Below, one piece after another: positions 18,610-27,555 of a stretch of DNA of 64,000 nucleotides; positions within the stretch are counted from its first letter, which is position 1; the number at the start of each line of letters is the position of its first letter. The notes under the pieces were generated by a model that worked only from the letters and a program-made list of their open reading frames with translations, was not told where the DNA came from and ran no database searches. The DNA is from Teredinibacter turnerae (GTDB lineage: Bacteria; Pseudomonadota; Gammaproteobacteria; Pseudomonadales; Cellvibrionaceae). The stretch covers positions 3,844,001 through 3,908,000 of the forward strand of contig NZ_CP149817.1 of NCBI RefSeq assembly GCF_037935975.1, written 5' to 3'. The translations under genes were made by a program, and so were the position numbers.

Positions 18610-20040
18610 TCAGCTTCTCTGAAGGCCGTATTTGCGCATTTTTTCGACCAGCGTCGTGCGCCGTATGGCGAGCTGTTCAGCCGCTCGCGCCACCACACCA
18701 CCGGTGTTGTCCAGCGCTTGCTGGATCAGGCTCTGCTCCAAACCGGCGATGTACTCTTTCAGATCAATACCCGACTCCGGCAGCAACGCAATATCGCCTT
18801 CGGCCACTACCGTCGGCTTGCGTGTTTCTTCCAGGGGCTGTTCGAAGGATTCCACTTCAGGCACTTCACCGTGACGGTATTTCTGCGGCAGATCCTGTAA
18901 GCCCACGATACCGAATGGCTTCATAATCGCCATGCGCTCGACCAGGTTGGCGAGTTCGCGAACATTGCCCTGCCAGGGGTGATTGCACAGCGACATGACC
19001 GCCGCGCTGTTAAACCGGACCGAGCCGCGCTTCTCGCTTTCGAGACGGGAGATCAGCTCCTGGATCAGCAGCGGAATATCTTCTGCGCGTTCACGCAAGG
19101 ATGGCATTTCGATGGGAAAAACATTGAGCCGATAGTAAAGATCCTCGCGGAATTTGCCCTCTTCGATCATCTGTTCGAGGTTGCGGTGTGTTGCCGCAAT
19201 AATTCGTACGTTCGTATTGAACGTGCGGTTTCCACCCACCCGCTCAAATGTCCGCTCCTGCAGAACCCGCAGAATTTTTACCTGCATATGCAGTGGCATA
19301 TCACCAATTTCGTCGAGAAACAGGGTCCCGCCTTCCGCCAGCTCGAAACGCCCTGCTCGCGCATTAATCGCTCCAGTAAACGCGCCCTTTTCATGGCCAA
19401 ACAGTTCGCTTTCGAGTAGCTCGGCCGGAATCGCGCCGCAGTTTACCGGCACGAAAGGCCCGTCCCGACGCGTGGAATGGTAATGCAGATTGCGGGCAAC
19501 CACTTCTTTACCGGTACCTGACTCCCCCTCAATAAGCACCGTCACATCTTTATCGGCCACCTGGCTCATCATTGCCCGCACCGCCTGAATCTGGCGACTG
19601 GTACCGACAAGGCTGCGGAATAAATGCACCGGACGTTTCGCATCGCCCGCATCGCGGCGCCGCGCTTCGTTATATCGCTGCGCGCGATGAATAATATTGG
19701 TCAGAATGTTGTAGTTCACCGGTGCCGATAAGCGATCAATTATCAGGCTTTTAAGGTAATTATTGCTGCTGCTCTCCAGCGGGTGGGGCTCTCCGAGCAA
19801 TACGATAGGAGCGAGAAAACCCGCTTTCTGGATTTTATCCTGCAGCTCCGTCAAATGCGTTGCACTGTTGCAGGCGCCGAGAATCAGCATACCTGCGGAA
19901 TCGCCTTGTTCTAGCCAGGAGTCTACTTCGAGGAAAGAAGCGGATTCGACGTGCTCTCCCAAAAACTCAAAAATCACCTGAAAATCGCGGCGGGTTTGCG
20001 GGTTGTCGTCCAGCAATAAAATCGTTTGTTCGTTTAACAT
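18610..20040 (-). CDS. flrA: FlrA/FleQ master flagellar regulator
   Basis: A 476-residue sigma54 activator. The N-terminal receiver-like FleQ domain lacks the phospho-acceptor Asp. Residues 140-146 read LFRSLVG, the c-di-GMP-binding motif described for Pseudomonas FleQ. The AAA+ domain has Walker A GESGTGKE and loop GAFTGA. The C-terminus is a Fis-type helix-turn-helix ([20 protein letters not shown]). It would switch on flrBC and other early genes and link motility to c-di-GMP. It lies downstream of fliS/fliT, separated by 340 bp that probably hold its own promoter. Confidence 0.95.
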   Translation of the reverse strand: MLNEQTILLLDDNPQTRRDFQVIFEFLGEHVESASFLEVDSWLEQGDSAGMLILGACNSATHLTELQDKIQKAGFLAPIVLLGEPHPLESSSNNYLKSLIIDRLSAPVNYNILTNIIHRAQRYNEARRRDAGDAKRPVHLFRSLVGTSRQIQAVRAMMSQVADKDVTVLIEGESGTGKEVVARNLHYHSTRRDGPFVPVNCGAIPAELLESELFGHEKGAFTGAINARAGRFELAEGGTLFLDEIGDMPLHMQVKILRVLQERTFERVGGNRTFNTNVRIIAATHRNLEQMIEEGKFREDLYYRLNVFPIEMPSLRERAEDIPLLIQELISRLESEKRGSVRFNSAAVMSLCNHPWQGNVRELANLVERMAIMKPFGIVGLQDLPQKYRHGEVPEVESFEQPLEETRKPTVVAEGDIALLPESGIDLKEYIAGLEQSLIQQALDNTGGVVARAAEQLAIRRTTLVEKMRKYGLQRS

Positions 20041-20380
20041 TCACTCTTTCCAAAACTCGATACTGCGTAAACACCAAGAGCGGCAGTCTACACCATCAGC
20101 ACCTGACTGTAATTTGACACGGGCCTAGCGGCGTCATTAACCTCATTATTAATAGTCAACAAACTGCCAAGGGTCAAATTTCCGACATTGAGTTTTTAGA
20201 CTAAATCAAGGTGAGCAATAAGTAAGCTTAGAACGGTGGCTGACGGCATGTACCAGGCCGCACGGGACCTGGCGATTGCGAGGCGCAAGCAGGCAAGGCA
20301 AAAAGCATGGTTAACGGCGACCGGCTGGAATATGCCGTTTGCAAAGAGCGCGTTTATTGAACAGAAGAGGTGAAACCCGG
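20041..20380. promoter_or_regulatory. flrA upstream region
   Basis: The spacer between fliT and flrA. I see no ORF and no convincing sigma54 or sigma28 element on the flrA strand, consistent with a sigma70-type promoter for the top-level regulator. No terminator was identified. Confidence 0.4.
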
Positions 20381-20677
20381 CTAGGCGTCATCGAGTTGTA
20401 CGCGTTTAGGACGCGGGACCGCTCGCAATATTTTAGCTTCGGCGCTGGCCTGTTCCGGCAATTGCGCCACGATTTCCGCATAGAGTTTAAGCACAGATTC
20501 CATTTCGTTTACCAGCGCAGAGGTGTCGCGCTGTGGGTCGTCGAGGGCATGAGACAGGCAATCACCGAGTTTAGTGTCCCAATCGCGCAGTGCGTCCCAG
20601 TCTTCTTCGCGAAACGATTTCTGTAATTCTTTGCGCGCACGTATCAAATTGAAATGGGCAGAAGAAATAACAGACAT
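20381..20677 (-). CDS. fliT: FliT-like flagellar chaperone
   Basis: A 98-residue all-helical protein with charged helices (LIRARKELQKSFREEDWDALRDWDTKL), placed between fliS and flrA exactly where pseudomonads and relatives carry fliT. I start at ATG 20677 with GGTGA 5 nt upstream. FliT binds the filament cap FliD before export. Sequence likeness is low, so the call rests mainly on size, helix content and synteny. Confidence 0.6.
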   Translation of the reverse strand: MSVISSAHFNLIRARKELQKSFREEDWDALRDWDTKLGDCLSHALDDPQRDTSALVNEMESVLKLYAEIVAQLPEQASAEAKILRAVPRPKRVQLDDA

Positions 20678-20871
20678 TAAGTTCACCAGGGGTTGAGTTG
20701 AAAACTGTAGAGTATTTAAGACTCTTCAATTTTACTAACGGCAACCCAAAGCAAAACTTTAGCGAAGGCGTGCGTAAATTTATCGGCGATGAACGGTATT
20801 GCCGGCAAACACACATGAGAAAAAAATGTATCCGGCTGCGGAAATACGCCCTTGCCGAGCGAACACAGACA

Positions 20872-21255
20872 TTACTCTGCGTTCGCGACTGATATCCCAT
20901 CCCAGCCCTGGCGTACGTTTTCGATAAGCTTGCCTACCTCAGTTAATGCCAACATTTCTTCTTTTTCCTGACAGGTTTGCAGGCGCTCGCTCATATAGCT
21001 GTAGAGCGAATCTAAATTCACAGCGATTTCACCCCCTGCCTCCATGTTCAGGCTCTCGCGCAATCCGTTAATAATGCCGAGAATCTTTTGTACCAAAAGC
21101 ACCTTATCCTGCTCGTTACCGTCGCGGATACAGGCTTTAGCTTGAGAAACGCGTTCCAGGGCACCGTTAAGCAACAGTGAAATCACCTGGTGTGCTGTCA
21201 ACTCGTTGACGTTTTCTTCCATCACAAGCGCAGCATTTGTTGGGGCCACTGCCAT
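20872..21255 (-). CDS. fliS: FliS flagellin export chaperone, paralogue 2
   Basis: A 127-residue FliS-family protein: HQVISLLLNGALERVSQAKACI, then GLRESLNMEAGGEIAVNLDSLYSYM. It starts at ATG 21255 behind a strong GAGGAGG site. It differs clearly from the neighbouring fliS at 21430: the tyrosine of the usual MLYEGAL motif is lost (SLLLNGAL). FliS binds the flagellin C-terminus in the cytosol and delivers it for export. Two fliS-type genes in tandem are seen in some gammaproteobacteria; this one may serve another substrate. Confidence 0.85.
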   Translation of the reverse strand: MAVAPTNAALVMEENVNELTAHQVISLLLNGALERVSQAKACIRDGNEQDKVLLVQKILGIINGLRESLNMEAGGEIAVNLDSLYSYMSERLQTCQEKEEMLALTEVGKLIENVRQGWDGISVANAE

Positions 21256-21429
21256 GGCTACCTCCTCTTTACTCAACATTCAGCGGCAGAAAATTGCCGA
21301 TTTTTACTCGTAGTAGTAACAATGCAGAAGAAATGCCAAGAATTAACAGCTGGAGAAACGAAAGCAGGGAAAAGAGAAAGATGCGGGGCCGGACCACCTT
21401 GCCCGGCGCGCGAAGTAAAAAAGCGGTCG

Positions 21430-21807
21430 TTAGCCTATTTGTTGCCAGGCATCGCGCATATTGGCCAACAACGAAGCCGCTTCATCGAGTAATTCGGCAT
21501 TAGCCTCGCGGTGTGCTTTAACCAGAATACTTTGGATATAGACGTAAAGCGCTTCCAGATTTGCGGAAATATCACCGCCTTCATCGTGGTTCAGGTTTGA
21601 ACGCAAACCACCCACAATCGCAATAGCGGAATTTATTTTCTTACCACGCAGTTCGATATTCTGATATTGAATAGCGCCTTTGGCTTGGGCAATACGTTCG
21701 AGCGCCCCTTCGTACAACATATCAATCAGTTTATGAGGTGATGCGACCTCAACGTTGGCGTTGCGGTGTACTTGAGCGTATGAATCTACGGCGAATTGAG
21801 CGTTCAC
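21430..21807 (-). CDS. fliS: FliS flagellin export chaperone, paralogue 1
   Basis: A 125-residue canonical FliS: YAQVHRNANVEVASPHKLID, MLYEGALERIAQAKGAI, GGLRSNLNHDEGGDISANLEAL, and YIQSILVKAHREAN. It holds flagellin in an export-competent state. It lies between fliD (with MITE copy B in the spacer) and the second fliS, 174 bp upstream of the latter. Confidence 0.95.
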   Translation of the reverse strand: MNAQFAVDSYAQVHRNANVEVASPHKLIDMLYEGALERIAQAKGAIQYQNIELRGKKINSAIAIVGGLRSNLNHDEGGDISANLEALYVYIQSILVKAHREANAELLDEAASLLANMRDAWQQIG

Positions 21808-22100
21808 GATAACCTCGTTTAAGAACCAACGGTGAATAACAAGTTGGGGATTAATGCTGCTATAACTTATATCGACCGCTTGGCGAGGAGCTTTAGCATT
21901 TTTCAGCGATATTATAAATACGCTTGAAGTAGAAAGAGTATGGCAGATTATACAGGCAGTGTGAGCCTGCCTGAGACCTGCGGGAAAGCTGCTGGGGCGA
22001 TTGTCGTCGCAGCGTTCACACCGTGGCGGGGGCGCGTACTCAACGCAGCACCACTTGCGCCCTAATTATTCACTTACAGCTTAAGGCAGCTCCGATCAAC

Positions 22101-22369
22101 CTAGGGCCTGTTAACACTAATTCGATTCATTCTGTTGCGGCTAAAATTTCGCTATCAAGGCGTTTAGAGCATAGTTTGGTTGTTCCAAATGAGCGATAAA
22201 CAACGCTGAGAGCGGGATTTTAGCCGCAACCCGCAGGGCTGGGCCTGTATTTCCAGGCTGATGCGTTATTTTTCGCTCGTTTAGCCCGCTAAACAACGCC
22301 AAAAATGCCTTTCATCCTGAAAATACAGGCTCCAGCAGAGCGAATTGAATTAGTGTTAACAGGCCCTAG
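22101..22369. mobile_element. IS630-type MITE, copy B
   Basis: 269 bp between CTAG target sites, with the same terminal inverted repeats as copy A (GGGCCTGTTAACAC...). It is nearly identical to copy A in both outer parts and lacks the extra internal block of A. No ORF. An internal ATTTTAGCCGC pairs with GCGGCTAAAAT near the left end, so transcripts would fold strongly. The right end lies 7 nt downstream of the fliD stop codon. Confidence 0.88.
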
Positions 22370-22376
22370 TGGTTCC

Positions 22377-24458
22377 TTAATTATTTTTGGCGGTAAACGG
22401 CAGGGTATCGATCAGGTTTTCGATAAATCCGCCAGACGTATTCAGCCCGTTCAGAATACGCTCCATGGCGATAAACTGATTCATCAGTCGCTCTTCGTAG
22501 GCTGTCATTCGGCGATCCAGCGCCTCCTGATCGTCATCCAGATCTTCCAGCGAATCCTCGAGATTGGTTTCACGGGTAGCAATCAAACCTTTACTGCCAA
22601 GAAAGCCATCGATCAGGTCTTCCAGTTCACCTGCAAACCCGCGCGAAAAACTCACCGTAGCGGAAGTCGCGTTGTCGCCAATAATAAGACCCAAGCCCTC
22701 CCCGGGCTGGCCGAGTGATGGCAGCAGTACATTGCCGGAACCGAACGCGGTCACACCATTCACGGTACCAGCAACGGTTGTACCGGCGGTGCCTGTCGCC
22801 ACAGACAGGCCGAGATCAGCGGTAAGGTCTGCGCTCGCTGTGGTAATCGAAACGTTTGAGGATGCGCCATATTTTGTGGATGTGAATTCGAATCGGTTAT
22901 TGTCCGCATCGTAACTGACAGTCACGCTGGCATTCGCGGCAGCGAGTGTGCTGTCGGAGTTAATCAGCGATTGCAGCGCCAGTGCCATTTCGTCCTGGCT
23001 CGCGTAAACATCCGGTGCCAGGGTGAGCGTACCGGAAGAAACGCCATTCACGTCTACCGTAAACTCGTGGGTTTTACCGGTAGTGTCAAAATCAGGAAAG
23101 CCCGCCGCAATGGCACCCCCGGCTAAACTGCCTTTACTTGGCTGGGTGGTAACAACAACATCGTAATCGCCACTGGCCGTGCGGGCATTGCTGCTGTTGA
23201 TAAAAATCTGGCTGTCAGTGGTATTGTTCGCAGGGGCAAACAACTTCTGCACGTCTTCGAAGTTTTTGTCCATCGTTTTGGCGAAGGTTTCTTCGTCAAT
23301 ACTCATGGTACCGTCAAGCTCCGTGCGAATACCGATAGCGCCCAGAGATGAAAAACTGGCGTCCCCGATGCCTGGCACCGCACTCGCAATAGTCGTTCGA
23401 ATTTGCGACATCATGGATTTGGCAAGCGCATCGTTAGCCAATGACCCTGTAACTTTAACGCTCTCGCCTTCGTCATTTTCCTGATCGGTAATCCCCATCG
23501 CCGGTTTCACCGCATCCAAAAACAGGTTATATGCCTCGACAAAATCGCGAATATTTTGTTCGGCAAAGGCTTTATCGTCGGAAACGGTAATCGTCACTTT
23601 TTCACCGGGCGCCGCTTGCAATACATCCATACTCAAGCCCTCGACAATATCGTCGATGGTGTTGGACTCGCGGTAAATATTTAGCCCGTTTAATGTGAGA
23701 TGCGCATCCGCTCCCGCTTGCAACTGAGTGAGCTGTGAGGCAGTTTCGTTAAACGTAAACCTGGACAAGCCGGTATTGTCATTGTCGGTTGGAGTACCGC
23801 CAGATTCCGCCGCCGAAATTTCCAACTGGTTATTAACCCCGGACTCCGCGGTAAACTGCAGCACGTAGCCGTTTAGACCATCGTTGACGATCGTCGCCTG
23901 TACGCCAAAGTCTGCATCATTGATGGCGTCGCGAAGCCCTTCCAGCGAATTGTTTTCGCTGTCGATGGTAATTTGGACCTCTTCAGTGTCCAGGTCTGGT
24001 GTAAAACCGTTAGTGCCCAGCATCGCGCCAGCGCCGTCCACGGCCACATTGCCAAAGCGGAAGGTCAAAACCCCTTCGCCCACGGCATCGGTTGGATCGC
24101 TGAAAGAGAGCGATGTTAACGACTGGGACGCAGCAATATCTTCCACGGTGAAGTTATAGCTGCCAGGTTGCACGGTGGTATCCAACCCCGTTGGTACCAG
24201 TGCGGTACTTTCGGTATAAGAGGCGGTTTTACTGAACATACCATCCGGGTCGGTCAGTACTTTTGCGGCATCCTGAAGGGTCGCCAGCGCACTGCTCAGT
24301 AAACCAAAATCAGAAATTTGCGACTCCGCTTTATCGCGCTTGGAGTCGATACGGTTTTGCGGCGCAGCGCGCTCGATTTCCGTTAATTGTTTGGTGAGAT
24401 TTTTGGTGTCAATACCAGAACCGGCACCCAACGATTGGATAATATTATTGTCGATCAT
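22377..24458 (-). CDS. fliD: FliD filament cap protein
   Basis: A 693-residue FliD, longer than the usual 450-480. N-terminal motif: IQSLGAGSGIDTKNLTKQL. The middle is a Thr/Ser/Asp/Gly-rich variable region of surface domains. The C-terminus (LEDSLEDLDDDQEALDRRM, then MNQFIAMERILNGLN) is the conserved coiled region. FliD caps the growing filament and folds incoming flagellin outside the cell. The expansion lies in the exposed domains (about 150-600). Confidence 0.95.
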   Translation of the reverse strand: MIDNNIIQSLGAGSGIDTKNLTKQLTEIERAAPQNRIDSKRDKAESQISDFGLLSSALATLQDAAKVLTDPDGMFSKTASYTESTALVPTGLDTTVQPGSYNFTVEDIAASQSLTSLSFSDPTDAVGEGVLTFRFGNVAVDGAGAMLGTNGFTPDLDTEEVQITIDSENNSLEGLRDAINDADFGVQATIVNDGLNGYVLQFTAESGVNNQLEISAAESGGTPTDNDNTGLSRFTFNETASQLTQLQAGADAHLTLNGLNIYRESNTIDDIVEGLSMDVLQAAPGEKVTITVSDDKAFAEQNIRDFVEAYNLFLDAVKPAMGITDQENDEGESVKVTGSLANDALAKSMMSQIRTTIASAVPGIGDASFSSLGAIGIRTELDGTMSIDEETFAKTMDKNFEDVQKLFAPANNTTDSQIFINSSNARTASGDYDVVVTTQPSKGSLAGGAIAAGFPDFDTTGKTHEFTVDVNGVSSGTLTLAPDVYASQDEMALALQSLINSDSTLAAANASVTVSYDADNNRFEFTSTKYGASSNVSITTASADLTADLGLSVATGTAGTTVAGTVNGVTAFGSGNVLLPSLGQPGEGLGLIIGDNATSATVSFSRGFAGELEDLIDGFLGSKGLIATRETNLEDSLEDLDDDQEALDRRMTAYEERLMNQFIAMERILNGLNTSGGFIENLIDTLPFTAKNN

Positions 24459-24521
24459 AACGCTTCTCCAAAATTATCCCCCGCTAAGTGCTGGTAGAAA
24501 GTGGGTTTTGTTGCAAGCCTG

Positions 24522-24788
24522 TATAGGAACCTCTGAGTAACCTAGTGATGCCACTGGCTTACAGGAATTTAACGTGAGTAGGGTTGCACGGCGAACGAGC
24601 GCAACACCCTCAAGTTAAATTCCTGTAAGCCCCCTAGCACCCAAGGGCATAAAGGCGCGGGCTGCGGCGATCATTTGTGGCGTTGCCTTTCTTATTAAGG
24701 ACAAAGGCCATTAACTGCGAAAGGCGCCTAACAACTAATCGCCGCAGATCACGCAGAGACATTACTAGGTTACTCAGAGGTTCCTATA
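24522..24788. mobile_element. 267-bp terminal-inverted-repeat element between flaG and fliD
   Basis: Perfect 25-bp inverted repeats at 24522-24546 and 24764-24788, beginning TATAGGAACCTCTGAG. If the outer TA is a target duplication this also fits the Tc1/IS630 type. A second, nested inverted repeat (GGCTTACAGGAATTTAAC and its complement, about 24556-24630) forms a long hairpin in the left half. It has no ORF and its ends differ from those of copies A and B. Confidence 0.75.
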
Positions 24789-24877
24789 GCAGAAAAGACG
24801 CAAAGAAATTTTCTTGGCGCCTTCCCCGTGTTTCCTATCTTAGACAACAATAGCCTAAGCGATAATGCTCTTTGTTT

Positions 24878-25285
24878 TTAACCTAGAGCATTCATTAACC
24901 GTAACTCTCCGTCTTCCTTCAACTTGCGTGCCAATTCAAGGAATACCTCTTCGGGTATCTGTCGAATCAACTCGCCGGAGTCACCATCAACCACTTTAAT
25001 TACGGTACGCTCAAGATCCTCGTCCACAGTGAACTGCAAGTCCCGATGAATGGTTTGCACGTAGTCATTAATCGTTGCCACCATCTTATTTAAGTCCACC
25101 TCCGGCTCTTTTGCAGCTTGTGGCTGCGCAGAGGAGATTTCGTCAACATCCTGGCTTTGCTGCACTTTATCTGTGGACACCGGCAATTTGTTGCCGCCAG
25201 TGGTCCGAGCCTCAACAGCCCCCTTTGATGAAGCAGAGACGGCCCCCAGTTGGCTGGCCGGTGCTGAATTTCTTACTTCAATCAT
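24878..25285 (-). CDS. flaG: FlaG family flagellar protein
   Basis: A 135-residue protein. The C-terminal half matches the FlaG family: INDYVQTIHRDLQFTVDED, then TVIKVVDGDSGELIRQIPEE. The N-terminal half is low-complexity. FlaG influences filament length and sits between fliC and fliD in pseudomonads and vibrios, as here. It follows fliC by 80 bp. Confidence 0.9.
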   Translation of the reverse strand: MIEVRNSAPASQLGAVSASSKGAVEARTTGGNKLPVSTDKVQQSQDVDEISSAQPQAAKEPEVDLNKMVATINDYVQTIHRDLQFTVDEDLERTVIKVVDGDSGELIRQIPEEVFLELARKLKEDGELRLMNALG

Positions 25286-25309
25286 GGGTTTATCCTCTCT
25301 TTTGCGTCA

Positions 25310-25326
25310 GCGGGCGCGAAGCCCGC
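25310..25326 (-). terminator. hairpin after fliC
   Basis: GCGGGC-loop-GCCCGC stem (6 bp or more, with a GCGAA/TTCGC loop) about 40 nt downstream of the fliC stop. The GC-rich stem suits a terminator or an mRNA 3' end for the highly expressed flagellin. No strong U-tract follows. Confidence 0.55.
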
Positions 25327-25365
25327 CGTTGCCTGTGTAATCTTCAGTATCTATTTAGCTGACGA

Positions 25366-27141
25366 TTACTGTAAGAGTGAAAGAACTTGTTGAGGTCTTG
25401 CGTTCGCCTGAGCAAGCATGGCTTGCGACGCTTGCTGCAGTACTTGCGCACGACTTAATTGCGCCGTTTCTGAGGCAAAGTCCGCATCCATAATCCGAGA
25501 CCGCGATGCTGCCGTTTTCTCAGAAATGTTTGCCAGGTTAGACACAGTAAAGTCGAGCCGGTTATTGATCGCACCCAAATCTGAGCGGGTGTCGTTAATC
25601 TGCTCCAGAGCGGAGTCGATAACATCAATCGCTCGCTGCGCGTTCGCCGCTGTGGAAATATCCACCCCGCGAATGGAACCAGCACCGACTGCCGCGTTCT
25701 GCTCGTTCAAACCGGTAATACCGTAAACGTTGGCTGCAGTGGCATTGGAACCGTACTCAATGGCAATGGGGTCGCCACTGGTCGCACGCAAACCAACTTT
25801 GTTGTTTGCACCGTCACCTGCTTCGAAGGCAACAACACCGGTTTCGCTCGACAGTTTGTTGATTTGATCAATCACTTCAGTAACAGTGCCTGCGATATCG
25901 GTACCGGCTTCAATTTTACCGATTTCCACACCGTTGATGATCAGATCGCCCGCATTAATATCGGCACTGGCGTTCGCTGTTAATGCCGCACCAAGCAGGT
26001 TGCCATCGTCGTCTTGAACGTTCAGACCCAGCGCGTCGATTTCCGCTGCAGTTGCACCGGTACCGGCTTCAATTTTAACGCCAGCGCCTGTGCCACTGGT
26101 GTCGGTAAATACCAGCGAGAATTTGTTGATAACGCCATCACCACCAACACCCGTACCGCTGAAACCAGAGGCTTCCTGGGCCGCCGTGGTGTTACCGGTC
26201 ACTTCAATCGATTCGACACCTTCGGCACTCAATACCAGTTTGCCGTCGTCCGACAGGCTGGCGCTCACGATGGTTTCATTATTAATCTTGTCGACCAGTT
26301 CATCCATGCTGGTTGTACCAGTAAGGATGAAGGTTTGCAGGTTGCCGTCACCGTCTTCCACTTCAATCTGCATGGTGTCGGTGCCTTCGATCAGCTGACC
26401 GTCACCGGCAGATGCCGCTTCCACGGAAACCAGTGTAGAGACTTCTGCGCCCTTACCTTCCAGGTCGGCATTGATAATTTCCAGCGCGTCGTTCACGGTT
26501 GCGGCGGTGCTCAGCGAGCTGATAGCCACATCGTTAATAACCAGTTCATCACCGCCAGCCAGCGCGCTCAACGAACCAACACCGGCGGTGCCGCTGCCCA
26601 CAGCCGCACCAATCACATCGCCGCCTGCGCCACCAAGATTGGAGGAATTAAAGCCGCGAATATTAAAGCTGATGGTCTGGTTGGATTCAGAACCCACCTG
26701 CAGATTCACATCGCCCAGGCTGCCGTCCAGAATATTCTGGCCGTTGAATGAGGTGGTATCCGCGATACGGTCGATTTCAGCTTTCAGCTGCTGTACTTCC
26801 GCATCCAGCGTGGTGCGGTCGTCATCAGAGTAGATACCGTTCGAAGACTGGATAGCCAGTTCGCGCATACGCTGCAGAATGTTGGTGGTTTCGTCCAACG
26901 CACCTTCAGCGGTTTGAATTAATGAAATACCGTCGTTCGCGTTACGTACCGCCTGATCCAAACCTCGGATCTGCGATGTTTGACGGTTAGAAATCGCAAG
27001 ACCCGCCGCGTCATCCGCAGCAGAGTTAATGCGCTTACCCGATGCCAGGCGTTCACTCGCTTTATCCAGAGCGGCACCGGACTGAAGCAGCTGACGCTGG
27101 GCATTCAGTGAGGGAATATTACTGTTAACGACTAAAGGCAT
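25366..27141 (-). CDS. fliC: FliC flagellin
   Basis: A 591-residue flagellin. The conserved D0/D1 N-terminus (SLNAQRQLLQSGAALDKASE, then ERLASGKRINSAADDAAGLA) and C-terminus (IMDADFASETAQLSRAQVLQ, ending VLSLLQ) flank a long Gly/Asp/Ala/Thr-rich surface region at about 170-470. This Ser/Thr-rich exposed part is the expected acceptor for the nonulosonate made by the adjacent operon. Transcribed from a near-perfect sigma28 promoter about 100 nt upstream. Confidence 0.97.
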   Translation of the reverse strand: MPLVVNSNIPSLNAQRQLLQSGAALDKASERLASGKRINSAADDAAGLAISNRQTSQIRGLDQAVRNANDGISLIQTAEGALDETTNILQRMRELAIQSSNGIYSDDDRTTLDAEVQQLKAEIDRIADTTSFNGQNILDGSLGDVNLQVGSESNQTISFNIRGFNSSNLGGAGGDVIGAAVGSGTAGVGSLSALAGGDELVINDVAISSLSTAATVNDALEIINADLEGKGAEVSTLVSVEAASAGDGQLIEGTDTMQIEVEDGDGNLQTFILTGTTSMDELVDKINNETIVSASLSDDGKLVLSAEGVESIEVTGNTTAAQEASGFSGTGVGGDGVINKFSLVFTDTSGTGAGVKIEAGTGATAAEIDALGLNVQDDDGNLLGAALTANASADINAGDLIINGVEIGKIEAGTDIAGTVTEVIDQINKLSSETGVVAFEAGDGANNKVGLRATSGDPIAIEYGSNATAANVYGITGLNEQNAAVGAGSIRGVDISTAANAQRAIDVIDSALEQINDTRSDLGAINNRLDFTVSNLANISEKTAASRSRIMDADFASETAQLSRAQVLQQASQAMLAQANARPQQVLSLLQ

Positions 27142-27235
27142 GGTAAGCCTCCCACAATATAAATGTTGAAATATGACCTACGCAGGCCAAGTGTTAGCTA
27201 TCCAAGGCGAATGTAACCAACCTCGTGTACCCAGG

Positions 27236-27262
27236 GTATCGGCCCTCACAATCAAAACTTTA
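27236..27262 (-). promoter_or_regulatory. sigma28 (FliA) promoter for fliC
   Basis: On the minus strand TAAAGTTT, then 11 nt, then GCCGATAC, matching the FliA consensus TAAAGTTT-N11-GCCGATAA at all but the last base. It ends about 95 nt before the fliC ATG at 27141. The rest of the 27142-27555 spacer must also hold the promoter for the divergent plus-strand operon; I saw no clear element for it. Confidence 0.9.
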
Positions 27263-27555
27263 GTAGTAATTTTGAGCAGATTGCTATCGCATAATTGGCA
27301 CTTTAAACTACATAAAACTGAGCAAAACCCGGTATTTATCGCTATATTTCAATAACTTAAGTCACAATAATGTATTCGCCGGGCGCGTACCCGTTCATAT
27401 CCAGCGCCATGAGGGTTAAGACGAAATTCGCATTGATACTAAACTTCTTAAGCAAATGAGAAATATCATGCCGCCTGGACTAACCTTCAATACAGTAGCG
27501 CCAAATACCCCTTTACCTCGCCCTACAGATCAACAATTGCTATACGGCACACCCT

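Noticed and set aside
20250-20295. possible plus-strand sigma54-like site (TGGCGA-N5-AGGCG)
   Set aside because: Poor -12 element and no plus-strand gene follows.
26014-26751. 245-codon plus-strand frame opposite fliC
   Set aside because: Shadow of the flagellin gene; composition follows the antisense of its repetitive variable region and no family is recognised.
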